A DNA stretch of 64,000 nucleotides from Vitrella brassicaformis (taxonomy: Eukaryota; Sar; Vitrellaceae), in NCBI GenBank assembly GCA_001179505.1, contig CDMY01000307.1, positions 28,699 to 92,698 of the forward strand. The letters run 5' to 3'. The translations under genes and the position numbers were made by a program. Numbering within the stretch: position 1 is the first letter of the stretch; the number at the start of each line of letters is the position of its first letter. Shown here one piece after another: positions 48,792 to 59,486 of the stretch. The notes under the pieces were generated by a model. The model was not told where the DNA came from. It searched no databases and saw only the letters and a program-made list of their open reading frames with translations.

Positions 48792-49498
48792 AGCTCTGAC
48801 CTCTGAATGCAGAGAAAGCGCACAACACGACATCTGGCATGAGATGTCATTCATCGAGGCGCAGATCTCCTCACCAATTGCGTCCACCCAGAACGACACG
48901 GCGACGACGCCGATGAGTGAAAGAACCACGTGAGGGAAGGGAGGAGATGGGAGGCGAGCCGACGTACAACTGACTGTGATCTAGGGTTTTTGAAGGGTTG
49001 AGGGTTCGGGCCACAAAGAGTGACGAAAGGGGACACGTGAAGCATGGGACTGCTTGTGAGTCAGCAGCACACACAAGCATCGACCCGTCCACCCACCGAC
49101 GGCATGCCTTCCTTGCACTGCACCACATTGCTGAGTGCATTCATTGTGTGTATGTCTGCAGCAGCAGCAGTTAGGCAGGCTAACCACTCCCCCCTCCCTC
49201 TCCCTTGCTTGATCTCCCTCTGGCTGGGATCAGATCCCCCGTTTTACTCTCTCTGCCTCTCTCTCTCTCTGCCTTTCGACTGTACACCCCCGTCAGTCAG
49301 CCCATTAGTCAAGCCATCAATGATACACCACAGCAGCACAGCAGAGAAAGAGAGACCCGCCTCCCTCCCATACCCATTCACCCACCAACAGACACAGCAA
49401 GCACCTCTCACCCACCACACAGGCCAGGCCTCTGCTATCCACTGACTCATCTAGCCATACATATTCCAAACTCGTCCCTCTCTCTCTCTCTGTCTCTT
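48792..49498. other. intergenic, microsatellite-rich
   Basis: CT-repeat tracts (49245-49275, 49475-49497). Signal-less open frames only. Confidence 0.5.
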
Positions 49499-51204
49499 TC
49501 ACTCGGATCTTCGTTGCTGCTGCTGCTGTTTCTGCTGCTCTGGCTGCGCTACACGCCCTCCGCTCTCTCCGCTGCTGCTGCTACCGCTATCACTAGCCGG
49601 CTCTACGTACGCCCGGGGCAGCTTCTGCACACCTGCACAACAGATGGACCACACACATGGCATGGGGTGGGGTAGGTAGGACAGGACACAACCACACAAA
49701 CCAGAGCGTAGGTGTTTGGACATTATGCGTACCCATGTGCAGGTCAAACAAAGGTGGGAACTCCTCCCATGGCCGCGTCGAAAAGTACCGAGGCGACCTC
49801 TGCTGCACACTGCCGCCAGCCTTCGCACTACCCTTGGGGCGTTCCTCCGGTCTCCTGTCCTTGTGCCCCTTGGTGTTGGTCTGCTGCTGCTCGGCTGTTT
49901 GTGTCTGTGCGCGTGTGGTGGGCTCGGCGAATGGCGGCCTGAGTGGTCCTGGTGGGTCGCTCGGTATGACGGCTGAGACCTTCTTGTGGTTGTTAGCGGC
50001 TTCCACCAACAACTTGTCTACTGCTGATGGGTCGTCTGCAACAGGCATCCAACACATGCGGATGAGTATGTGTGTGTATCTGTGTCACATGTATGTATGT
50101 GGCGCATTTCATGCCTGGGTGCGTAGGCTGCTTAGCTTAGCTTACCGTCTAGGTCGTATTTCTGCTGCTTCTGTTGTCGCCATGGCGGCGTCCCATATGG
50201 ATCCCCTGGGGACACGCACAGCATACACACAACAGATGCATCCACGCTTCTCTGTGTGTGTGTGTGTGTGTGTGGCGCTGTTTGTGTGCTGACCCCATGG
50301 ATCATCGTTAGGCCGTTGTGGGATGGGGATGGGGATCGGCACGGGCTGGGGATTCTGTGACAAACCACACACACACACACACACACACACACGCGTGTTG
50401 AATACCACACTGCTTGCTGTGTCCAAAGGGGTCTTTGTGGGTATGTGGGCAGTCAGTCCTTACCTGCGGCCAGGGGACGGGGATGAACCACCCATCGTCT
50501 GCACACAGACCAGCCAGCCAACCGCAAACACGTGCAGACATCACATCAATCAGTGGATGGGCAGGCAGGCAGCACATTCATCAGTCAGGTGCACACACAC
50601 CATCATCATCGCCGGGGAAGGGCAACACATCCGGCCACCTGCAGACACAGCAGACCATCACACAAATGACAAGTAAGCGTGTCATGAACGAATATGTGGG
50701 CTTCGGTGCCTTGTGTATACCATGATGGCCGCTCCATGGTGTCAGGATCCCTCAGCGCCCGTGCGTAAGTGTCCCTCACGAGGGCGCTCAGCTGGTCGTC
50801 GCTCTCATACACCAAGTAGGACGGCACCGTCCAGTCGGGCCAATAAAATGAAGAAGAAGAAGACACCTCACGTCCACGTGACCCCCGCTGCTCGGCCGCG
50901 GCTCTCTTGACCGATGCTGCTCGCCTGCAATCCCAACACACACACACACGCACAACATGCGCCTTCACCTCAGTGGTGCATATCGGCTTGTCTGTGTGGG
51001 TGTAGTGTACCTGGTTCGTGTGTGTCTGATCCTGCTGTGTGGATGCCAGCTGCTTCGCAGCGGCAATGTGCGAAAGAAGGTGGGTTTGTTGGTGCTGTCG
51101 GTGGTGGTGGTTGTGGTGCTGGTGAAGGCGAGCACGCAGGGGAGCAAGGACACGGGAATGATCAACAGGGCCTCCATGGCCTGAATGGCACCCGCGGTCG
51201 GCAA
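49499..51204 (-). CDS. unrecognised leader-bearing Pro/Gln-rich protein
   Basis: The minus-strand first exon reads MPTAGAIQAMEALLIIPVSLLPCVLAFTS followed by a Thr-rich, basic stretch, a signal-plus-transit-like leader. Later exons: AASVKRAAAEQRGSRGREV with SFYWPDWTVPSYLVYESDDQ and LSALVRDTYARALRDPDTM; tiny exons WPDVLPFPGDDDG and DGWFIPVPWPQ; NPQPVPIPIPIPQRPNDDPWG; DPYGTPPWRQQKQQKYDLDG; an exon DDPSAVDKLLVEAANNHKKV...RYFSTRPWEEFPPLFDLH; and a last Ser/Gln-rich exon ending QQRRSE-stop. I recognise no domain. The W-P-x-D/W-x-x-P motifs, repeated on tiny exons, may be binding motifs. Divergent from the SMN-like gene. Confidence 0.5.
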
Positions 51205-51573
51205 TCACGGCTGCTCTGCGGACAGCAACAACAGCGACAGAATACAGAGGATTGTCAATCGATGCCTTTTCGCGCTTGTCGCCGCCTGCTCATCTGACCT
51301 GCTCTCGCTCTGCGAAATGGCCCTAGCTCGTTTGATCTTCCCTTGCCGGCTAAGCTCGCAGACGCCTGAGCTCGCAAAAGGGAGAGAAAAAGGAGGCGAA
51401 TCGGGGAGGTGGTCGAGTGAGGAGGTGCCTGTGTGTGTAGGCCACACTGCAAGATCTTGGTGCTGCTTGCCGTCGTCGATTGTCCATTGCGAAGTAAGCT
51501 TACGAGGCATTGCGGCGAGAGATCATTCATTCTGCGTGTGTGTGTGTGTGTGCTGCTTCGCTTTGGATGCAGA

Positions 51574-52683
51574 ATGAGTCATGAGGAGGGCCAGAATGGC
51601 CCGACTGCATCGACTGCGTCCGACTCGTTGGCAGCCGTTGATGATGCGGAAGATCCCCTCACGCAGGCAATGAAGACTCTCACCGATGCCTACTGGGTAC
51701 ACAGAGAGAAAGGAAAGAGGCTCACCCACTCAGTCATGCTCGCACAGACCCACATCAATGAGTGGATGGATGGATGGATGTAGGTGTATCCGACGTCGCG
51801 GCCTCTGAGGGATCTGAAGAACCTGCCCAAGTCCAAGAGGAAGAAACCAACTGCAGCCACCACAGATGCCGACGGCAGACAGAGAGAGAGGTGCCCCCCA
51901 CACACACCGCACATCAACACAACAACGTATTAGTCATTTGTGTGTCGGTCGGTTGATTTGCTGTGTCCCTCATTGGCTGCAAGGATCAGTGTGTCGTCCG
52001 GCCCTCCCCCCGGCCCCCTGGAAGCGATGCACATGTACGCCCCGGCACTGAGCCAGCAGATGGCCACAGACCAGTCACGGCGGGAGAACCAACACACAAC
52101 TGCCACCGCCGCCCCACCGAGTCAAGAGCAGCAGCAGCAGCAGGCACCCGAGCTAGCGTCACATCAGCCCTACCAGCAATCCTCGTTGCTCGCGCCCCCC
52201 TTGGTGCTATCGCCGGCTTTGCTGCGCGAGAACCCTTCCCTTTTGGCTCAGGTGAGGGCCGTCGTGCGGCAAGCAGAGGAGGGGCACCAATCAGACGAGC
52301 AGCAAGAGGGCGGCCACGCCGCTGCTGCTGCCGCCGCTGGTGGTGGTGGTGGTGTGGGTTCGTCGGCATCTGTGGTGCTGGACGTCGGTGAGTGCTCTCT
52401 CTTTCGACGCACATGTGACACATCGCATACGGCTGCCATGGTGCTCTCTGCCTATGAGTGTGTGTGTAGGTGTGAGCGGGATGGAGGGGCTGCTGTCGTC
52501 ATGGTACTACGCAGGCTACTACACTGGCAGACACGCGGTCAGTGAGAAGGATAACGAGGGAGGGAGGGAGGGAAAGAGCGAACATTGTGGATGGATGGAT
52601 GGATGGGTGGCATGCAGGCGTATCAGGAGATGCAGCAGGCGTGGCAAATGCAGGCCGCAGAGCAGAGGAAGACTGACACGTGA
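51574..52683 (+). CDS. SMN-like protein (survival of motor neuron family) lacking a Tudor domain
   Basis: Exons 51574-51696, 51784-51890, 51984-52387, 52470-52537, 52618-52683 total 768 nt, 255 residues, in phase. The N-terminus (EDPLTQAMKTLTDAYW) resembles the Gemin2-binding helix; a basic segment follows (KNLPKSKRKKP). The middle is low complexity (Gln, Ala, Gly). The C-terminus has a YG-box: GLLSSWYYAGYYTGRHAAYQ, matching the S-W-Y-x-x-G-Y-x-T-G oligomerisation helix of SMN. No Tudor domain lies between them, as in fission yeast Smn1. SMN assembles Sm rings on snRNAs for the spliceosome, apt in a genome with so many introns. The identification rests mainly on the YG-box and the N-terminal helix. 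Confidence 0.75.
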
Positions 52684-53166
52684 GCGTATCGACCTGACCT
52701 GACCCAGTCAGGTCACGTGTGTGTACATATATATCCGGTGCAATGGACGCTTGACGGACTCATTGTTACAATTAGTGACATCTCCCGGCTTGGCTGTCAG
52801 TGCATCCATGCGTACAATGATTGGCGTAAAAGGTATAGACTATCGTATCACGCCTTTGGTTTGGGAAAGGCAGCATGGATACGTCAACACACACACACAC
52901 ACACACGTACGTCAGTCCATCAGTCTCTCAAAATGGCTGGTTGCCATCTGCTGGGATGGCCAGACGGACAGACAGACCATCATACAGACACGAGAAATAA
53001 ATGAAGCCGTCTGCAGCAGCCAGCCGTCCTGGGGCATGAGAAATCAGTCAGTGGGTCATGTGCTCCAACATCAACACACAAAAAGTTGAAAGCGCACAGC
53101 ATAGCTCTCTGTCCGTGCGTCTGCAGGTTCCCGTCTGCACTGCTGTGGCCGGGCTGACATGCACCC
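52684..53166. other. intergenic between convergent genes
   Basis: No gene seen; a (CA)n tract lies near 52890-52908. Confidence 0.5.
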
Positions 53167-55612
53167 TCACTCGTCCTCAGCAATTGTGCTGCTGCCGCCG
53201 CCGTCCCCCTTTGCCCGCTTGTGCGGCCTCTCCGCCTCTCCATCGTCGCCACTTGATGCCGATGATGCGGCCGCCTTGCGCTTCTCGCCACGACTGATAC
53301 CAGCACCACCAGCGGCTGCAGCAGGGGATTCACGCGATGACGACACGCCCACAGCCGCAGCGGGCACACCAGCAGACACCTGAACACATAACATGGCCTC
53401 TGTGTGTCGTTGATATGACATTGCTGCGTTACCTGTGTGGTGTGGCCGGCGATCTCTGCCAGCTCCTTGCTGAGGGCCGATTGAGCGTCGGTGAGGGTGT
53501 CCAGAATGGACGACAGGCTGCCGGCCAGCAAGGCACCATCCTGCAGGACACAGAGAGAAAAGTGAGTGCCGCTGCTCGCCTGTGTGTCTAGTGTTCTGTG
53601 CGCACCTCTGTATTGTCGGTATGTGTGGCTATGATGTTGTCTGCCCGCTCCAGGTCCGACGCTAGCTGAGGCACGAGCTGCAAGCCATACCAACACAGCG
53701 AATGTCGCTCCTTGCTGCATGTCATCTGTAGACCCCTCTTCTCTCCCCTTACCGAACGCATCGAACGTATCTTCTGCAGAAGGTCACTAGAAGAGCCGCC
53801 GCCGCCACCCTGCCCATCTGCACCACACAATCAGGACACACAAGGCATGACAGATGAAAGCTGTCCATTAGTCGCATGTGTGTGGTGACCTGCAGGGGCA
53901 GCCGGGCCGTCCCCGCTGTCTATGTCCATCAAATCGCCGCCTGCAGTGGTGGACGAGGAGAGACAGGACTGTTCTAGTGCCCTTGTGTGGCGTGTTGGTG
54001 TGTACCATTGTGTTGCGAAGTGTAACCCACCGCCGCACCTGCAGCGGCAGACGATGAGGCGGCGGCAGCAGCAGCAGGACCTACAGACAACCACACACAC
54101 TGACCCGTTCATAGCTCATGCGTGTGCCGCCCCAGATTGTGCTTGCCTGCGGTCTGCCCGCCACCCTGACCACCACCAGCACCACCAGCAGCTGGGGGCA
54201 GGGCTACGTCTAGCTGGTTGCCGAACACCATCACGGGGTCGGCGGCTCTCATCACCTCCCGCACCACCGTCACTGTCTGGGGGAACCTGGCGGCTCCGAC
54301 CCCCATCACCGGACGCTCCGTCGTGTAGAGGTGGACGGCGGCAAAGGTGCTGTAGCTGGTGATGCTGATGTGGGCCTCAAATTGGTGGCCTGGCTGGTCG
54401 CCGTGCAGCACTATCACGCGGTAGAAGTCTTCTAGTGCTGCCCGGTGGATGGTGCTGATAGTGCGGCAGTCCCATATGGGCGGCGGCTGACTGGCGAGAT
54501 CCCGCTGAAGCGAAAAGGGACATATGACAATGAGTCAGTGGGACAGCTGGTGAGGTGCTTTGTGTGTGGCTGACCAGCTGGTTGTGGCGTGGGGCATCGT
54601 TGCGCCGGTGGACACCCTGGTACGCGACCTCAGACCCTCTATGCTGCATCCTGATCAGACACATCATGGCAGAGCGGTGCAGCCAATGTGGCGGTGTGTT
54701 TGTGTGTGTCACTCTGCTCATCTCTCTCACCGATACAACACAGCGTCGCGAACTGAAGCATACTCATACTCTGCAAACAGCAATACACCAAACACACACA
54801 CACACACACACAATCCGATGACCCTGCCGCCCTCACCGTCAATCGCACACACGGGGTCCGTTGCCCATTGCCCATAGCTCTCCCCTCCCGCCCCCCTCAC
54901 CATAATACTCACACACACACAGACGGGGTTGGCTGGGTCGTATCTCTCGCGGAAGGGGTGGTTGGCCGGCAGCGTCTGCAGGGTGTGGATGGTCAGCCGA
55001 TGCACATCCAGCCGCTCCTCGCCGTCGAGGCGCTCGAGCTCCATGTTGAGATGGCGCTGGATGAGTGAGAGCTGCCGCAGCGCCTCACACCGCCCGTTGA
55101 CCACCGCCCGGCTGCCCACCCCCTCCACATCAGCACTGGTCAGCTCTATCGGCAACTGCCCGCCTCCCCGCCCCTGATGCACAGCCACCCTGATGATGCG
55201 CACCGTCGCCGCCCAGTCGCCGCTTTTGTCGATGATGTACAGGAGCCGCTGCAGCAGATCGAGGGATGGCAGGTCATAGCTGATGACGTCCTTGAGGCCC
55301 TTGCCGGTGAGCTGCGTGTCGATTTGGGATTTGAGGAGGTCCGCGTCCACATGCTGTCTGCCGTGTTTGCACGTGCGGCGGAGGCGGGCGAGGCCGATGG
55401 ACAGATCTGCGCCGAGGAAGGGGAAGATCTCGTTGTCCACCTCTGGAGGCAGATCAAACAGGCGAACGCGCTGGTCCTCCTGCAAGCGAATAACGGAGCG
55501 AAAGAGACAGAGTGATTCACTGCATCGCTATGTGCTGTGCACACACGTGTACCTGTGGCTGAGGCAAAGGGGCAGCAGCCGATGACGCTGCTGACGGCGC
55601 TGCCTGGCCCAT
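53167..55612 (-). CDS. FY-family gene D carrying also the Q coiled-coil module
   Basis: Start at 55612 (MGQAAPSAASSAAAPLPQPQ). Exons: EDQRVRLFDLPPEVDNEIFPFLGADLSIGLARLR..., DLPSLDLLQRLLYIIDKSGDW, ERYDPANPVC; the 40-nt-type exon EYASVRDAVLYR; MQHRGSEVAYQGVHRRNDAP; RVIVLHGDQPGHQFEAHISI, AVHLYTTERPVMGVGAARFP, GNQLDVALPP...GGQTAG; then, by a GC donor (CAG|GCAAGC), the phase-1 exons GPAAAAAASSSAAAG and GGDLMDIDSGDGPAAPAG; SSSDLLQKIRSMRS; LVPQLASDLERADNIIATHTDN; DGALLAGSLSSILDTLTDAQSALSKEL; and a last exon with two basic clusters (GEKRKAAAS, RPHKRAKGD) ending STIAEDE-stop. It fuses modules that are separate genes at 17.9-23.1 and 27.9-33.1 kb. Likely nuclear. Confidence 0.65.
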
Positions 55613-55695
55613 CGTCACTCAGGCGCCCGAAGAGAAGCATGCAGACGCTCTATGGGATTCGCTGGCTCTCGTTCGAATGCTCACCAGCTGGCCTC

Positions 55696-55763
55696 TGTTG
55701 AGAAACCAATCAGGCTATAGCCAAGGTTATCCATCTGCGGGCCGACACATCATTTCCTCAACA
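55696..55763 (-). repeat. 3' terminal repeat of the TRIM element
   Basis: 68 bp, differing from its partner at 55950-56015 by a few substitutions and one 2-bp indel. Confidence 0.85.
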
Positions 55764-55949
55764 CCCCCCTTCGGACCGCAGAGCTAGGGTGCCCCCCTTT
55801 CCGCCTCTGCCTTTTCAAGGTTCCCAGTGTTGCCTCCAGGAATCCAACTCGCGACCCCTCCGCAGCGCTCAGCAGGATTGTTCTCCGCCCGGTTTGACCC
55901 CTTAAGGGTGTCAACCGGGGTTCGAACCGAGGTCAGTGGGCTCATAACC

Positions 55950-56015
55950 TGTTGAGAAACCAATCAGGCTATAGCCGAGGTTATCCATGCGGGCCGACAT
56001 ATCGTTTCCTCAACA
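55950..56015 (-). repeat. 5' terminal repeat of the TRIM element
   Basis: 66 bp; in element orientation it is followed directly by the tRNA-Met-like primer binding site at 55934-55949. Confidence 0.85.
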
Positions 56016-56264
56016 GCCTCACTCTCAGCGCTCCATCTTTCTTTAGCTCGCGCATGCGCGCGATCCATCAATCTGAGGAGGCCTTGCGTTTGAGCAGGGT
56101 CAGTGCGGTGAAGGACACGCCTTACGGCTCAGACCGGCTATCTGAGTTCGAGGGAGGTATCATAATCCCTCAGGCCTTGGCCAGGTTTCCCATCGCGAAA
56201 TCTCGACGATCCGCCAGCGCTGAGTTGGTCGCCCGACTCCCTCTCTCCATTCGGCACTGCGACG

Positions 56265-57450
56265 ATGTCGTGTCTGATCTTCGGTTGCCGCGGCATTGGG
56301 CGTGCGTTGGCCATGCGGATGAGCGCCAGGGGCGTCCCGGTGCATCTGGCGTCCAGGAGCGAAGATCACCTCAAGCAGTTGGCCTCAGAGCTCCCAAACA
56401 CGACGTATACGGTGTGCGACGTCACCAAGGTGAGGAACAAACATGGCAGAGAGCGGGCACGGAGCTGTCTTTCTGTATGCTGTCTTCCCTGTGTTGTGTG
56501 CGCGTGGATGCAGGAAGGTGACATCAAGAGGGCGTATGAGGAGGCGAATGACCAGGCAGGCGCCATCCAGGGACTCGCCTATGCCGTTGGTCGGTAGCCG
56601 GCTCTCATACAACACTCGTCTATCCATCTGTCTGAGTCTGTCTGTGTGCAGGTTCGATAGTCCTGAAGCCCTACAAGTCGGTGACGCGCAAGGATCTCAT
56701 GCAGACCTTCGAACTCAACGCCGCATGTGCCATCGAAGCCGCCACCACATGCGCACCCACGTGAGACGACAGAGCAACGCGAACCAAGACACTCCCATGT
56801 GTCCATCGAGATGTGTCCTGTATGTGTGCAGCCTGAAGGATAGCGGTGGGTCGATTGTGCTGTTCTCCACCGTTGCGTGTCACGTGGGGCTTCCCAACCA
56901 CACCATCATCGCCGCCGCCAAGGGTACACGGACACACACATATGGCACATGGCACAGGAATGTGCTCATCGGTTGACACCTGCAGGTGCTGTGGAGTCGG
57001 CTACTCGCAGCCTGGCGGTGGACCTGGCGCCAGACGTGCGCGTCAACTGCATCGCACCCTCACTCACACGGTTACACATACACAGTGGGTGTATACGCGT
57101 TGCCTGGACGCTTCTCCCTGGTGTGTGTGCAGGTCGTCCCTATCAGCGAGCATGACCAAGAGTGAGGCGATGGCCAACGCCATCGCCGCCATACACCCGC
57201 TGGGCAGGATCGGCGAGCCTGACGACATCGCGTCACTGGCCGCCTTCCTGCTTACCAACGAGGACAGCGGCTGGATCACCGGACAGGTCAACGACACAGA
57301 TGAACAGCGTTGCATTATGTGCTAGAATACTTACGGGCGATGTGTGTGTGGATGGATGGATGGATGGATGGATGGATGGATCAGGTGATTGGTGTGGATG
57401 GCGGGCGGAGCACTCTGTCACCTGCAGCGCCGGCTAAAGCGAAGAAATGA
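56265..57450 (+). CDS. short-chain dehydrogenase/reductase with altered active-site Tyr
   Basis: Seven or so exons. The start MSCLIFGCRGIGRALAMRMS has the Rossmann glycine motif G-x-x-G-I-G; VCDVTK marks the acidic D-V position; AYAVGSIVLKPY; the Asn-containing helix TFELNAACAIEAATT; SIVLFSTVACHVGLPNH supplies the catalytic-type Ser; then IIAAAKGAVESATRSLAVDL holds the Lys but has Ile where the usual Tyr of Y-x-x-x-K stands; DVRVNCIAPSLT; HPLGRIGEPDDIASLAAFL; SGWITGQVIGVDGG. It ends ...PAAPAKAKK-stop at 57450. Bacterial relatives with P-N-H-x-x-I-x-A-A-K-G exist, so this is a real subfamily. Substrate unknown. Confidence 0.85.
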
Positions 57451-57651
57451 GGCGGCTCTGTCGGCGTGAGCGTGCTCGAGGGTCCCCCGCTGTTGTGGAT
57501 AGATAGGAGTGACCTTACCTTTCTCGTGTATGCCCTAGCTATGTAGCTGTAGCAGGTGTGCTTTCATCGGTCGCAGACCACAGTGACTCTCCTTCGCTCC
57601 TCGATATGCTATGCTTGGTTGTATGTACATACGTCTGCGCATGCTCAAGAA

Positions 57652-57758
57652 CATCAGCGAGAGCGTCTGCTTTTGGTCAAGAACATCCCAAGACTCGAAC
57701 TCGAGCTGGGTTTCGAGTCTGGGATGTTCTTGGCAATGAGCAGACGCTCTCGCTGATG
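57652..57758. repeat. 107-bp near-perfect hairpin with about 50-bp arms
   Basis: The left arm begins CATCAGCGAGAGCGTCTGCT and continues AAGAACATCCCAAGACTCGAA. The right arm is its reverse complement with a few differences (TTTTGGTC against CATTGGC-like sequence; one missing A). The loop is about 5-8 bases around CTCGAGCTGGG. It lies in the 540-bp space between two convergent genes, with no ORF. Confidence 0.85.
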
Positions 57759-57989
57759 CAGGAACCGGGGATCACACACACGCATACGTGAATGATGCCC
57801 TCCTACTGACGGCTCGCATCCAACCAATATGCGGCCGTAATGAACGTCACGTGAACCACCAAATGCGCACACCACACCGCGCACACACGTGCTGTTCCAT
57901 CGATAGGCTCCAGCTCCTAACACACCGGCCAAAAAAAGCATTCACATCTCGGTCTGTACATCATTTAGCATGGGGTGGGTTGGCCATCA

Positions 57990-59200
57990 ATCAGTCGAGG
58001 TGCTCAGAGGCCTTCCTGAGCTCTGCCGATATTTCCTCGTCCGTTATCCACCTGGGCACACACACACCGCATGCACCAGACGCTGCAGACAGGTGTCAGA
58101 AGAGATGGTGAGAATGTACATACCGTTGTGGCGGAACTTTGGCCGAGCCCTTCCTCCGTGTGGCGGATGACACATGCACCTCTGCTGGCGACCGCACCTG
58201 GCCACTCATCCGCTCACACGCAGGCTGCTGCGCACCTGCAGCCATCAAAGAATGCACACACGTGAAGGTGAATGGAAGGCACGGATGTGGCTCTTTCTGG
58301 CGATGTGTCTGTGTGTCCTACTTTCGATGGCTCGTTGCTCCAGGCGCCGCATTTTGACCTGTGCGATCGTGGTGGCGAGCTGGGGCAGGAGGCCCTGGCG
58401 CTCCTTCTCCTTGTGATAGCTGACACCACACAACAATCAGGCTCGTAAGTACCGTACCTTAGTACGCGGCAGCTGCTGACTGTCATCAGGACGAATGCCT
58501 GTCTGTCAGTGCATGTCTGCTTGCCGTTTGTTTTTTCTGTCGCCGATGTCCAGTTTGATGTGCTCGATCTCCACCCTCTTGGCCCGCCCACCCACACGCA
58601 ACCCCTGACACACCGCAGATGGACACAAAGACAGACAGACAGACAGAGCCGTGTATCACGGCAGCCGCGAAATGATTGGTGCGTACTTGTAGTTGCTTGA
58701 GAAGGTAGCCGAGCTGCTCGTTCTGGAAGTCGACGGCATTGACGCAGTTGGTGTAGCTCACGCTGACACGCAATGCACCGCACCCATACACACACACAGA
58801 AAGACAGTGAATCAATGTGCGTGTTGGTCGTACTATCATGCCCACCCACCCCATGTGGTCGAGCTGCTGCCTCTCCTGGTCGGTCATGTAGGGCACATGT
58901 GCCTCCCAGTCGTCAGAGTGAAAGAAACCATACACCTGCCCACCACACACACAGAGATAAACAACGAGAAGCATGAGTCAAGGTCCGATCTCTTCCCACA
59001 TGCGTCACGCACCTGGTCTGTCTGTGTGCGGCGCTGCTCGACGGACTCGTAAGACTCCTCCTCGACACACGCATCTGCCAAACCAACACACGCATTCACC
59101 ATCCACACACGCTGAATGCGGGCACCCGTCGCGATGGATCTTTTGCACCTTCTTCCTCTGATTCAGATCCCAACACGTGCTTGAACAGCCACAAAGCCAT
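57990..59200 (-). CDS. unrecognised charged protein of about 280 residues
   Basis: Minus-strand exons: MALWLFKHVLGSESEEEGAK; EESYESVEQRRTQTDQ; VYGFFHSDDWEAHVPYMTDQ with ERQQLDHM; VSYTNCVNAVDFQNEQLGYL; GLRVGGRAKRVEIEHIKLDI; YHKEKERQGLLPQLATTIAQ and VKMRRLEQRAIE (coil-like); AQQPACERMSGQVRSPAEVH; and RWITDEEISAELRKASEHLD-stop at 57990. Rich in acidic residues and helix formers; no leader or membrane segment. The first-to-second exon join can be made in phase only with an inner acceptor, so it is tentative. I do not recognise the family. Confidence 0.5.
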
Positions 59201-59486
59201 GTCCTCTCTGAGGGAGAGAGCGGTTTCACGAAATGAGTCGCGAAAGCTTCTGATAACGGCAGCGGCGGTTGAGAGAGAGAGCTGTTGTGAGCTCAGAGAA
59301 TGATGGATGAGCATTCTTGGCACCTTTCCGGATGCTGTGGGTGCCAGAGGAGGCGGCCTCCACTGACCGGCCGTACTGACATCTGAGTCGGTGAGCATTG
59401 AGATGAGAGGAATGGCCAGCTGGAGGGATCGGACGCACTGTGCCTCTGCACTCTTGTTTGCAGGCGTGTTTGGCCAGCGCGGCGCC

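Larger units (their letters stand above)
55696..56015 (-). mobile_element. TRIM-type miniature LTR retroelement
   Basis: Two near-identical direct terminal repeats (55696-55763 and 55950-56015) begin TGTTGAG and end CTCAACA, giving TG...CA ends. The whole 320 bp is flanked by a 5-bp duplication GCCTC (55691-55695, 56016-56020). In minus orientation the 5' repeat is followed at once by GGTTATGAGCCCACTG, complementary to a tRNA-Met anticodon arm (CTCATAACC), as in Copia-type half-tRNA priming. The 3' repeat is preceded by a polypurine tract GAAGGGGGG (55764-55772). No coding capacity. Confidence 0.85.

Noticed and set aside
55900-55960. A tRNA-like stretch with GGTTCGAACC and CTCATAACC
   Set aside because: GGTTCGAACC is palindromic and only mimics a B box, and no acceptor stem or D arm fits. 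The CTCATAACC side is better explained as the primer binding site of the TRIM element.
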